A stretch of 64,000 nucleotides of DNA, taken from NCBI GenBank assembly GCA_035515235.1, contig DATJBS010000061.1, positions 1 through 64,000 on the forward strand, in the 5' to 3' direction. This stretch comes from JAMLHH01 sp035515235. Lineage in GTDB: Bacteria > Bacteroidota > Bacteroidia > Chitinophagales > JADIYW01. Of the stretch, positions 1 through 8,392 are shown piece by piece (position 1 is the first letter of the stretch; each line of letters starts with the position of its first letter). The position numbers and the translations under genes are program-made. The notes beneath the pieces are model-generated. The model had not been told where the DNA came from. It was given only the letters and a program-made list of their open reading frames with translations, and searched no databases.

Positions 1-1018
1 ACATTTCCCACTAACTTTACGAAATTGACCCAAGCATCATGCTTGTGTCCAAATGAAAAGTTCTCTCACCAAATAGGACAATAATTTGGAAATGCATAAT
101 GCCTATGTGAGAAGATTTATCTTCCTTTGTATACCTTAAGACCAGCTACATTAAAAGCCTATGTATCTATGTTGTTTTAATTTTCAATAAACTTATAATG
201 TAAGAAGATTCATTTTTTCTTATTGCTGGCGTGAGCACAATGTCGTTAAGTTTAGCACTGTTGTCATCCTGAAAGAAACGTTAGTGGATTGAAGGATCTA
301 TCAATTACAATGCTTTAAATACTTCGAGTGCAGTTCGACATGCTCACTGTAAACCTGAGTATACGAGATTCTTCACTTCGACGTTGCTCAGTGACCACCT
401 TCGTCAGAATGACATTTCCCACTAACTTTACGAAATTGACCCAAGCATCATGCTTGTGTCCAAATGAAAAGTTCTCTCACCAAATAGGACAATAATTTGG
501 AAATGCATAATGCCTATGTGAGAAGATTCATCTTCCTATGTATACCTTAAGACCATTAAAAGTCTATGTATCTATGTTGTTTTAATTTTCAATAAACTTA
601 TAATCTAAGAAGATTCATTTTTTCTTATTGCTGGCGCGAGCACAATGTCGTTAAGTTTAGCACTGTTGTCATCCTTAAAGAAACGTTAGTGGATTGAAGG
701 ATCTATCAATTACAATGCTTTAAATACTTCGAGTGCAGTTCGACATGCTCACTGTAAACCTGAGTATCCGAGATTCTTCACTTCGACGTTGCTCAGTGAC
801 CACACTTCGATGTTGCTCAGTGACCACCTTCGTCAGAATGACATTTTCCACTAACTTTTACGAAATTGGACCCAAGCATGATGCTTGTGTCCAAATGAAA
901 TGTTCTACCACATAAGAGAAATATAGTTTTAAAACCCATAAAGCCTATGTGAGAAGATTTATCTTCCTATGTATACCTTGTGATCATTAAAAGTCTATGT
1001 ATCTATGTTGTTATTCCT
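1..1018. repeat. Tandem long repeat, about 411-429 bp period, 2.4 copies
   Basis: Copies begin at 1 (cut by the window edge), 412 and 841; the third loses similarity near 1012-1018. Each full copy holds a short palindrome (AAGCA-tca-TGCTT), an AT-rich middle, and an inverted REP-like pair (for example 262-299 against 365-414) whose outer ends read TGTCAT and ATGACA. Copy 2 carries an extra stretch of about 22 bp that duplicates part of the element near 785-825, and it lacks a few bases around 552. The third copy is the most diverged. No convincing gene lies here; the 60-codon open frame at 733-915 is made of repeat sequence. Confidence 0.9.
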
Positions 1019-1168
1019 TTTTAGAATTTTCGACCATTGAGCCTGTCGAAATGTCAAAATAAAGAATCTAGAAAATCTTTGTCCTCGAGTTTATATAAAA
1101 TGAATTGTTGTTTTTCAATTTTTGAATTTATATGGATTCATTCATCACATTAAATCATTAGCACATTC
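1019..1168. other. Intergenic stretch between the long repeats and the hydrolase gene
   Basis: AT-rich. A short fragment at about 1029-1060 (GAGCCTGTCGAAATG) resembles the REP-like elements inside the neighbouring repeats. No gene or clear terminator is visible downstream of the leftward hydrolase gene. Confidence 0.5.
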
Positions 1169-2107
1169 CTACGCGATTCTCTCTTTAATAAAATTCCTAA
1201 AATCATTCGCTACTTTTTCAGGAAACTCCATCATTGCCATATGTCCACAAGGACTGTAAATCTTCACTTCGCTATTTGGGATATCGTTGTTGAATCTATA
1301 AGCATGAGCTACAGGAATAATGATATCTTCTTGCCCCCAAATGATTAAAGTAGGACATTGTATATTTTTGATTAATGCTTCATCAGGATTTTGTCCACTT
1401 GTAGCAAGAGAGGTGAGCGTATTGATATTTCCTTTTCTATTCAAATTCCAATATGTAAATTCTAATTCATTAGGATCAACTTTGGACTTATCTGCAAAAG
1501 GTCTAGCTAGCATATGGTTGGTAATTTTTCTCGGTAAACCTTTAGTCACTACCGGAGAGAACCATTTCCAACGGATAGGGCCAGCGGCACTCTTTAAAAC
1601 TTTTTTTACATCATAGCCTGCACTATTGATCAAAGTCAAACTCTCTACCTTTTCTGGCATCACGGTAGAAGTGACCCAAGAAATCATACCTCCTAAAGAG
1701 TTGCCCATAATATGAAAAGTATTGATTTCTAAATGAGCGACAAAAGTTTGAAAAAACTCGGTATATTCTTCTAGAAAATCAGTATCCTTTTTTGAAATAT
1801 TAAAATCAGATAAGCCCATTCCAGGGATATCTACTCTGATCACTCTGTATTCAGCTGTAAAAAGTGGCGTCAGTGCTTGAAAATTATAAAATGATCCACC
1901 CAAACCATGCACCATTAAAATGACTTGACCACTTCCTTCGTCGGTATAATGGATCTCATTGTCCTTCCATTGAAAAAACTTTGAATGCGGTGTTTCAATT
2001 TTCGATTTTACAAATTCTTTAGTTAAAATTTGAGAAGGACGAAAAACTAAAATCGCTGAAAGGAAAGCGATTATAATTAAAAGGACTCCGATAAATATCA
2101 TTTCCAT
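1169..2107 (-). CDS. Membrane-anchored alpha/beta hydrolase
   Basis: A 312-residue alpha/beta-fold hydrolase of unknown substrate, resembling the MhpC/BphD group. Residues 4-22 form one hydrophobic helix, so it is probably tethered to the inner membrane. The oxyanion motif HGLGG is at 67-71. The nucleophile elbow GNSLGG is at 135-140, with Ser137 as nucleophile. Asp261 (WGQED) and His289 (CGHM) complete the triad. The length is usual for the family plus an anchor. It stands alone, leftward, and is divergent from gldC across 165 bp. An esterase or lipase-like role is inference; the fold and triad are clear. Confidence 0.9.
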   Translation of the reverse strand: MEMIFIGVLLIIIAFLSAILVFRPSQILTKEFVKSKIETPHSKFFQWKDNEIHYTDEGSGQVILMVHGLGGSFYNFQALTPLFTAEYRVIRVDIPGMGLSDFNISKKDTDFLEEYTEFFQTFVAHLEINTFHIMGNSLGGMISWVTSTVMPEKVESLTLINSAGYDVKKVLKSAAGPIRWKWFSPVVTKGLPRKITNHMLARPFADKSKVDPNELEFTYWNLNRKGNINTLTSLATSGQNPDEALIKNIQCPTLIIWGQEDIIIPVAHAYRFNNDIPNSEVKIYSPCGHMAMMEFPEKVANDFRNFIKERIA

Positions 2108-2248
2108 GAAAGTAAATGTACAAATAGAAAGTATTTCTTGTCAAGTGGAATCTTAAAAATAATATAAGAACACTGATAATTCTCAATGAGTTAATATTAT
2201 GAATAGGATAAATTCTTGATTTTTTTTTAAAGACCTTGCGATTAGAAT

Positions 2249-2256
2249 TACCTTTG
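2249..2256 (+). promoter_or_regulatory. Possible -7 box for gldC
   Basis: TACCTTTG matches the Bacteroidota TAnnTTTG box and lies 17 nt before the gldC start codon. No TTG sits at the usual 17-23 nt upstream; that stretch is a T-run instead, so the assignment is weak. Confidence 0.35.
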
Positions 2257-2272
2257 TAGAAAATTAATAAGA

Positions 2273-2620
2273 ATGGCCCGTAAAACGGAATTAATCTTTA
2301 ACGTTACTTTGGATGAACATAACATGCCGGAGAAAATCGAATGGTCTGCTAGCGACAATCCAAAAGCTGGAGTGCAAGAAAGCAAAACTATGATGATTGG
2401 ATTGTGGGATGGCGAAGAGAAAAATACAATGACAATTGATCTTTGGACAAAAGAAATGCAAATCGATGAGATGCATACTCATTTCTTTCAAAGACTGCTC
2501 AGCATAGCAGATAGCTATTATAGAGCTACAGGAAACCCTTTTGTAATTAATGAGATCAGACAGTTTTGCGAAGACTTAGGTGAGAAAACTCACGTTTGGG
2601 AAGAAAGGGGTAGAAGATAA
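2273..2620 (+). CDS. gldC: Gliding motility protein GldC
   Basis: A 115-residue soluble protein matching GldC in length and overall sequence (N-terminal ARKTELIFNV strand, central IGLWDG, C-terminal acidic/basic tail). GldC is a small cytoplasmic protein found widely in gliding Bacteroidota and also in non-gliding members; its biochemical role is not established. The stop codon overlaps the start of the downstream ABC-F gene by one base (TAATG), so the two are almost certainly co-transcribed and translationally coupled. No signal peptide or membrane segment is present. Presence of GldC suggests, but does not prove, that the organism glides. Confidence 0.9.
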   Translation: MARKTELIFNVTLDEHNMPEKIEWSASDNPKAGVQESKTMMIGLWDGEEKNTMTIDLWTKEMQIDEMHTHFFQRLLSIADSYYRATGNPFVINEIRQFCEDLGEKTHVWEERGRR

Positions 2621-4533
2621 TGTTACAGGTAACAAATTTGACAATCGCTTTCGGTAGTAGAGTCATTATGGATAAAACTACTTTCTCTCTTTTGCCAGGA
2701 GACAGAGTGGGTCTAGTAGGAAAAAATGGTGCAGGTAAATCTACTTTGCTTAAAGCAATCGGTGGAGATATGTCTACCGAAGGTGGTAAAATTGTTTATC
2801 CTTCAGATTATACAATTGGTTTCTTAAAGCAAGAAATTAGAGCACATATTCATCCTACATTATGGGATGAAGCTCGTTCTGCATTTAAAGAAGCGATTGA
2901 CTTAGAGCAAAAATTGCAAGACATTGAGCATCAGATGGAAACTCGTACAGATTATTCCAGTGATAGTTACATGGATTTAACTCAAGACTTAGTCGATTTT
3001 CATGCTAGATTAGATTATTTAGGATACCATGAAATCAATGAGAATATTGAAAGAATCCTTACAGGTTTAGGTTTTAAAAGAAGTGATTTTACCAAAGCTC
3101 CTTCTGAATTTTCTGGAGGATGGGCGATGAGAATAGAATTAGCAAAAATTTTATTACAGAAACCAGACTTGTTATTACTCGATGAGCCTACGAATCACTT
3201 GGATATTGATTCCATACTTTGGCTAGAGAGATTTTTATCTAGTTATGAAGGTGCTTTGTTATTAGTGAGTCACGATAGAACTTTCTTAGATAACGTTACC
3301 AATAGAACTTTTGAAGTAGAATTAGGTAAAGTCAATGAATACAAAGCTTCTTACTCTAAATACGTTATTCTGAAAGAAGAACGTCAAGGTCAACAAATAG
3401 CTGCGTTCAAAAATCAGCAAGAAGAAATTAAACAAATCCAAAAAAATATAGATCGATTTAAAGCCAAAGCGAGTAAAGCATCTTTCGCTCAAAGTTTAGC
3501 GAAGAAGCTCGATCGTATGGATGTAGTAGAAGTGGATATCCACGATAATCGTGCTATGAAATTTGCTTTCCCAATAGGTCAGCAATCAGGTAAAGTAGTC
3601 GTAGAAGTGAAAAATGCCGCAAAGTCTTATGGTCCTAAACACGTTTTTAGTGGTGTAAATCTTGAAATTAACAAAGGAGAAAAAATCGCTTTTGTTGGTA
3701 AAAACGGTATGGGTAAAACAACTTTAGCTCGTATTATAGCTAATGAAATCGAAGCTTCTGGTGGAGAAATCAAACAAGGGTATAATGTAGTGATGGGTTA
3801 TTTTGCGCAGCATCACGCAGAAAATTTACCTAAGCATAAAAATATTTTGACACATATGGAGGATGAAGCTCCTCATGATATGATCAAATCTTGCAGAAGT
3901 ATTTTAGGTGCATTTTTGTTTTCTGGTGAAGATGTAGAGAAAAAGATGTCTGTATTATCTGGAGGGGAAAGAGCGAGAGTTTGCTTAGCTCAGTTACTTC
4001 TACAGCCTACAAACTTTTTGATTCTCGATGAGCCAACGAATCACTTAGACATGGTGTCTAAAGATCGATTGAAACAAGCTATTTCTGAATATACTGGAAC
4101 TGTTATCATTGTTTCTCACGATAGAGATTTCTTGACAGATTTGACAGACAAGGTGTTTGAATTTGATGAAGGCAAAGTCAATGAATATATTGGTGACGTT
4201 TCTGGATTCTTTGAGAAGAAAAAATTAGATAGTTTTAGAGACTACGAATCAGAGGGGAAAGCAAAAGTGGTAGCAACTCCAGCAGCAGCTCCAAGTAATA
4301 ATAATGCTTCTAAAAATGATTATGCAGATAAAGAAGCTAGAAAAATCAAAAACCAGATTGATAAAGTAGAGTCTAAAATCAGTCAGCTAGAAAAAGATAT
4401 TCAAAAAGTAGAAGCTGATTTAGCTGTAAGTTATAATAATGCGGATGCCAATAAGCATAAAATGAAAAAAGAAGAATTGGATAAAGTGATGGTGGAATGG
4501 GAAAGCCTTCAGCTAGAATTTGAAAACAAATAA
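2620..4533 (+). CDS. ABC-F family ATP-binding protein
   Basis: A 637-residue tandem ATPase without membrane segments, which is the ABC-F layout of ribosome-associated translation factors (Uup/EttA/YdiF type). The first domain has Walker A GKNGAGKST at 34-42, signature FSGGW at 164-168 and Walker B DEPTNHLD at 188-195. A charged helical linker of about 80 residues follows; this is the P-site interaction segment in known family members. The second domain has Walker A GKNGMGKTT at 360-368, an SGGERAR signature and another DEPTNHLD. The last 60 or so residues are a charged coiled coil, as in Uup/YdiF. Its last five codons lie in a block repeated at 8183-8256. Subfamily and resistance role cannot be decided from sequence alone. 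Confidence 0.93.
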   Translation: MLQVTNLTIAFGSRVIMDKTTFSLLPGDRVGLVGKNGAGKSTLLKAIGGDMSTEGGKIVYPSDYTIGFLKQEIRAHIHPTLWDEARSAFKEAIDLEQKLQDIEHQMETRTDYSSDSYMDLTQDLVDFHARLDYLGYHEINENIERILTGLGFKRSDFTKAPSEFSGGWAMRIELAKILLQKPDLLLLDEPTNHLDIDSILWLERFLSSYEGALLLVSHDRTFLDNVTNRTFEVELGKVNEYKASYSKYVILKEERQGQQIAAFKNQQEEIKQIQKNIDRFKAKASKASFAQSLAKKLDRMDVVEVDIHDNRAMKFAFPIGQQSGKVVVEVKNAAKSYGPKHVFSGVNLEINKGEKIAFVGKNGMGKTTLARIIANEIEASGGEIKQGYNVVMGYFAQHHAENLPKHKNILTHMEDEAPHDMIKSCRSILGAFLFSGEDVEKKMSVLSGGERARVCLAQLLLQPTNFLILDEPTNHLDMVSKDRLKQAISEYTGTVIIVSHDRDFLTDLTDKVFEFDEGKVNEYIGDVSGFFEKKKLDSFRDYESEGKAKVVATPAAAPSNNNASKNDYADKEARKIKNQIDKVESKISQLEKDIQKVEADLAVSYNNADANKHKMKKEELDKVMVEWESLQLEFENK

Positions 4534-4588
4534 TTCAACAATCTCTTACAATATATAGGACTACTCAAAAGGTAGTCCTTTTTTTATT
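4516..4588. repeat. Left copy of the islet-flanking direct repeat
   Basis: About 72 bp covering the last codons and stop of the ABC-F gene, a spacer and a terminator hairpin. It is nearly identical to 8183-8256: two base substitutions and one T-run length difference. The copies are 3667 bp apart. The block also contains the last codons of the leftward acyltransferase gene, read from the other strand. Confidence 0.93.
4557..4585. terminator. Bidirectional rho-independent terminator
   Basis: Perfect 8-bp stem (AGGACTAC/GTAGTCCT), loop TCAAAAG, followed by seven T on the + strand. It serves the ABC-F operon. The leftward acyltransferase stop codon lies inside the stem. Confidence 0.88.
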
Positions 4589-5757
4589 GCAGTTGAAATT
4601 GACAGATTTCTTGTAGTAAAATATTTCTTTAATTGCAGGATACGAGCCTCTATTAGATGGAATGAGAGGAAGGATAGAATAAAAGTTAATGCAAAGCAAA
4701 CAATATAAAATTGCCAAAAACTAATATAATCAACACCAATTAGTAAATATATCTCTAAGGTAATAATGATGCAAAATGGATGATACATATAAATGCCGAA
4801 AGAAACTTTACCTAGATTCTCTGTGAGTTTGTAAATTGAGTTTGAAATAATTTTTTGTCCCCAATGTATGATTTGTAAAATTAAAATAATAAATAAAACT
4901 GAATATACTTCTGAAGCCAAAATAGGAAAAAAGAAACCCTTATAAAGACAAACGGAAATTAATATTGGTGTAATAATAGAAGTAAAAGGATGCCTTATGG
5001 CTTTAAGGAGTTTTGTTCTATTAAAGAATAAAGCTTCAGCACCAAGTGCTCCTATAGTCATGCAACTTATTCTTTGACAATAAAGGAAAAATGTACTTCC
5101 TTGAAAATATTTGGCAGCTGAATGTTCCGTTTTTAAAAGAAAAATCCAAATAGAAAAGCTAATTAAATATAAAGTTAAGTACCCAAGAAGTATGATTAAA
5201 AATGATTTTCTATACTCATTGCTTTTTTTGAGAACCCAAGGCCAGAACAAATAAAACATTTCTTCGACGCCTATGCTCCATAAATGTAATGGATAAAATA
5301 CTTTCCCTAATGCTAATAATAGTTGAGGTAAAATAAAAATTAATAACAACCACTCTAAACCTACTCCTATATCTAATATTGGAGTTAATTGGCCAAATTC
5401 AAAATTTGAGTTAGTAAATATGTAATCTTTGCTTTTTATAGGTAAGTTGATTAGAATTATTTTGTATAAAATCAAGGTTATAAAATATAAAGGCCATATT
5501 CTTAGAATCCTTCTTATATAGAATGATTTGATATTAATAGTATGAATAGAGTGTTTTTCTTGTAGTAGTAAATAGGTAATCAAAAATCCACTTAAAACAA
5601 AAAATGCAGATACGCAAATACCACCAAGAACTTTTATTCCATTGAAATGATATATGTTAGAAAGGTTTGCATGAAATTTTATTTCTTCTAGATGTTGAAT
5701 AAACACACCCATCGCAGCTGCAAATCTGAAAGTATTGAGCATAGGAAAGGCTTTCAT
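4561..5757 (-). CDS. Acyltransferase family 3 (OafA/YrhL-like) membrane protein
   Basis: A 398-residue polytopic membrane protein of the acyltransferase_3 family, whose members transfer acyl groups (often acetyl) to sugars of O-antigen, exopolysaccharide or peptidoglycan. The family's N-terminal motif appears as LNTFRFAAAMGVFIQH, with the essential His at residue 22, followed by about ten hydrophobic helices and the RRILRIWPLYF loop. There is no C-terminal SGNH domain, so this is the short form. It lies leftward inside the repeat-bounded islet, upstream of no glycosyltransferase, and its last five residues (GLPFE) are encoded by the terminator stem. The substrate is unknown. Confidence 0.88.
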   Translation of the reverse strand: MKAFPMLNTFRFAAAMGVFIQHLEEIKFHANLSNIYHFNGIKVLGGICVSAFFVLSGFLITYLLLQEKHSIHTINIKSFYIRRILRIWPLYFITLILYKIILINLPIKSKDYIFTNSNFEFGQLTPILDIGVGLEWLLLIFILPQLLLALGKVFYPLHLWSIGVEEMFYLFWPWVLKKSNEYRKSFLIILLGYLTLYLISFSIWIFLLKTEHSAAKYFQGSTFFLYCQRISCMTIGALGAEALFFNRTKLLKAIRHPFTSIITPILISVCLYKGFFFPILASEVYSVLFIILILQIIHWGQKIISNSIYKLTENLGKVSFGIYMYHPFCIIITLEIYLLIGVDYISFWQFYIVCFALTFILSFLSFHLIEARILQLKKYFTTRNLSISTAIKKGLPFE

Positions 5758-5797
5758 AGCAATTGTTATGACAGTTAGTTTAGATATGAATGTTAGA

Positions 5798-6697
5798 TTA
5801 ATACTTGTACTCGAATATTACTTCAGATTCCTCGTTGATAAGAATTTTTCTCTCTGAAATTCTTCCGTACATATCAGTTTGGTATTTGTACAAGTATTGG
5901 TTTCGAATATTAGAATTATCATAGAGATTTGTTTCTATTCGTTTGTTGATAATGTGAGTATTACCAAGTCCCATATTTAATCCCATTAAATGAATAATAT
6001 TTAGCCCACCTTCATAAATGAATTTGATTTCTTTGCTATTAAATCTTATATCAAAATCTTTATTTATTGAAAAGTTGAGATTATATTCTAAGTTCACTTT
6101 AATAAAGTCTTCAGTTTGAGGATATAATTCGTATTCCTTTAAATTGTAAAATTTGTCATACTTCATATTGGTCGCAATTGCAACCTTGCCAAAATCATAT
6201 TTTTTATGTGATAGAATTTCTCCATCATAAATAAAGAATACACCCATTTCTTTATTGTAAGATTTATTCGAAATTGCGATTACTTTATTGTTGATGTCAA
6301 AACTAAACGTCATTTCAAATTGATCTTGTTCAATATCATACAAAGAGGCTTCTATTTTATTTTCTTTAGGCAAATAATGAAGTTTCATTGTTCTGAGTAA
6401 TATTGCGTTAGCACTGGTATCAGAGAGTACAGCAAGACTATCTATTAAATTGTCTTCGTTGTAGAAGAAATAAACAGCTTCATGAATAGTATTTATTTTT
6501 CTCAAAGAAGTTCCATTTACGTTATCATCATGAATTTTATATGACTGTTTAACCTTCTGCTTTCTAAGATGAGATGATTGGACAGAAGAATCAATATGTT
6601 CTGTTCCGTTGTGAATAATTGGATATGCGGTATCCTTATCACAAGAAAAAGTGACGAAAATCAATAAGCTTATTATTGGAAGCATATACCTTTTCAT
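5798..6697 (-). CDS. Hypothetical lipoprotein of the islet
   Basis: Unrecognised protein of 299 residues from the chosen start, a Met giving the signal MKRYMLPIISLLIFVTFSC; an in-frame Met eight codons upstream (6721) would add polar residues before the signal. The Cys followed by DKD looks like a lipidation site with an acidic tail, compatible with outer-membrane lipoprotein sorting in Bacteroidota. The rest is predicted mostly beta-rich with repeated Tyr/Lys-rich strands (YNEDNLID, YDKFYNLKEYELY, YKYQTDMYGRISERK), reminiscent of YD/RHS-like repeat lipoproteins common in Bacteroidota. That resemblance is impression only. It follows the acyltransferase by gene order but precedes it in transcription (40 bp gap), so the two probably form an operon. 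Confidence 0.7.
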   Translation of the reverse strand: MKRYMLPIISLLIFVTFSCDKDTAYPIIHNGTEHIDSSVQSSHLRKQKVKQSYKIHDDNVNGTSLRKINTIHEAVYFFYNEDNLIDSLAVLSDTSANAILLRTMKLHYLPKENKIEASLYDIEQDQFEMTFSFDINNKVIAISNKSYNKEMGVFFIYDGEILSHKKYDFGKVAIATNMKYDKFYNLKEYELYPQTEDFIKVNLEYNLNFSINKDFDIRFNSKEIKFIYEGGLNIIHLMGLNMGLGNTHIINKRIETNLYDNSNIRNQYLYKYQTDMYGRISERKILINEESEVIFEYKY

Positions 6698-6793
6698 AGT
6701 GTAAGAGTTAATGTGGTTCAAATATAATTCTTAATAACATCCAAAAAAGTGACAAATTTCATATATTGTCGGTTTGTAAATTAAGCTTTTACT

Positions 6794-8200
6794 ATGAGTT
6801 TAGAAAATTTAAAACTTTTTGATTTATTCAAATCACTGAGTAGTAATGAGTTGAAGGAGTTTAAAGTTTACATAAAAAGTAATTTTGTCGGCAAAAACGA
6901 AGACTTATGTCGCTTGCTCGAGTTTCTTTTTAATAAGAAAATCAATGATTGGGCAATAATAACCAAACAACAAATTTTTATATTTCTATATGGAGACGCA
7001 TTAATTTATAACGATTTGAAAGTTCGTCATATGATGTCCAGTCTAACTAAGGTTTTAGAGGATTTTATTGCTTTTAACTATCTTAAAAACAATCCCATTG
7101 TTTATAAAAAGATTCTACTTCATCATTATTTACAAAAAGGGATAGAAAAGCCTGCCAAAAATGTAATGAATGAACTTCAAGGCATCATGAACACAGAGAC
7201 TATACATGACGCAGACTATTATAGAAGACGGTATGAATTAGGTGTGAATAATTATCATTTTCAGTCTAATAATATTAGAACAGAAGACTTTGGCTACTCT
7301 TATGCAATAGAAAATTTCACTGTATATTCTATTATCGAAACTCTAAAGTCTGCTTGTACGATAAATACTATAAATAAGGTGATGGAGGCAAAGATTCAAC
7401 ATCCTTTGTTGATTTCCATTTTGGACATGCTTCCTGGGTCAGAATATTTAAAAGAACCTTTAGTTCGAATGTATTATCATCTTTATTATTTAGTGGAAGA
7501 AGAAAAAGAAGAAGTTTTTGCAGAACTGTTTTCAGATATACAAAAACATGAGATGTTATTTTCCCAAAAAGATTTAAATACAGTTTATCGAACACTCATC
7601 AATTTTTGTATTAAAAAGTCAAATGAAAATAATGTTTATTATACACGAAAAGCTTTTGAAATATATATTTATACAATAGATAACGGGGTATTGATAGAAC
7701 ATCAAGTAATCAATCGTTTTATTTTTACAAATGTTATTTCATTAGGAATAAAACTAGGAGAACTAGAGCAAAGTATGCAGTTTTTGGAATCTTGTCAGCA
7801 TTTAATTCATCCAGATTATAGTCAAAATACTATCGTATATAATTTGGCGAAAATTTACTTTGCTAGATTGGAGTATGATCAAGCGTTGGCAATTTTGTGG
7901 ACCAATGAGTTTAAAGATAAAATTTGGAGTTTAAACTCAAAATATCTCATTTTGAAAATTCTTTTTGAACAAAATGATTTGGACTCTTTCAAGCAGCAAT
8001 TTAAATCATTTAAAAGATATGTGAAAAGAATTCAAAACATAGGTTATCATAAGATCTATTTTGAAAATATTATCCAATCTCTAAATATATTATTGAACAA
8101 AAGGCTCAAAAAGAAGAAACACCTTGAATATGAATTTTCTAAAGATACTTCAGACTTTGAATGGTTTCAGAAAATGGTAGACGAATTTGAAAGCAAATAA
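6794..8200 (+). CDS. Uncharacterised all-helical protein of the islet
   Basis: A 468-residue protein, no signal peptide or membrane helix, rich in Lys/Glu/Phe/Tyr and predicted as helical repeats resembling TPR-type folds. Its N-terminus (LFDLFKSLSSNELKEFKVYI) resembles a start I associate with a family of uncharacterised proteins that recurs in several copies in some Bacteroidota; I cannot name a domain. It is transcribed away from the lipoprotein gene across about 96 bp. Its last codons (EFESK) lie in the same repeated block that encodes the ABC-F end (EFENK), in the same frame. Codon and base composition are strongly AT-rich, like its islet neighbours. Function unknown. Confidence 0.72.
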   Translation: MSLENLKLFDLFKSLSSNELKEFKVYIKSNFVGKNEDLCRLLEFLFNKKINDWAIITKQQIFIFLYGDALIYNDLKVRHMMSSLTKVLEDFIAFNYLKNNPIVYKKILLHHYLQKGIEKPAKNVMNELQGIMNTETIHDADYYRRRYELGVNNYHFQSNNIRTEDFGYSYAIENFTVYSIIETLKSACTINTINKVMEAKIQHPLLISILDMLPGSEYLKEPLVRMYYHLYYLVEEEKEEVFAELFSDIQKHEMLFSQKDLNTVYRTLINFCIKKSNENNVYYTRKAFEIYIYTIDNGVLIEHQVINRFIFTNVISLGIKLGELEQSMQFLESCQHLIHPDYSQNTIVYNLAKIYFARLEYDQALAILWTNEFKDKIWSLNSKYLILKILFEQNDLDSFKQQFKSFKRYVKRIQNIGYHKIYFENIIQSLNILLNKRLKKKKHLEYEFSKDTSDFEWFQKMVDEFESK

Positions 8201-8256
8201 TTCAGCAATCTCTTACAATATATAGGACTACTCAAAAGGTAGTCCTTTTTTTTATT
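8183..8256. repeat. Right copy of the islet-flanking direct repeat
   Basis: Near-identical to 4516-4588. It supplies the final five codons and stop of the helical-protein gene plus its terminator. Differences from the left copy are an A/G in the penultimate sense codon (AAC to AGC), an A/G in the spacer and one extra T. Confidence 0.93.
8224..8253 (+). terminator. Rho-independent terminator, duplicate of the one at 4557
   Basis: Same AGGACTAC/GTAGTCCT stem and TCAAAAG loop, followed by eight T. It ends the helical-protein gene. Confidence 0.88.
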
Positions 8257-8346
8257 AGAAGTTCGGTGAAGATGTAGGAGAATTGTTTAGTCACTTAATA
8301 GTAAAAAAAGTATCTTTTGAACATTATTCCATACTATCTGTCTAAC

Positions 8347-8376
8347 TTTGAGTGCATTTATAAATTGACAGTTTTG
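8347..8376 (+). promoter_or_regulatory. Candidate promoter for lpdA
   Basis: TTTG at 8347-8350, 18 nt spacer, then CAGTTTTG at 8369-8376 (one mismatch to TAnnTTTG). The predicted transcription start falls about 10 nt before the ATG at 8393. Confidence 0.5.
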
Positions 8377-8392
8377 TTATAAAAATATACTT

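Noticed and set aside
733..915. 60-codon open frame in the first repeat array
   Set aside because: Made entirely of repeat units; no coding character and not conserved between the copies.
4589..8182. Integrated prophage or integrative element at the ABC-F end
   Set aside because: No integrase, replication or phage gene between the direct repeats; kept only as a repeat-bounded islet.
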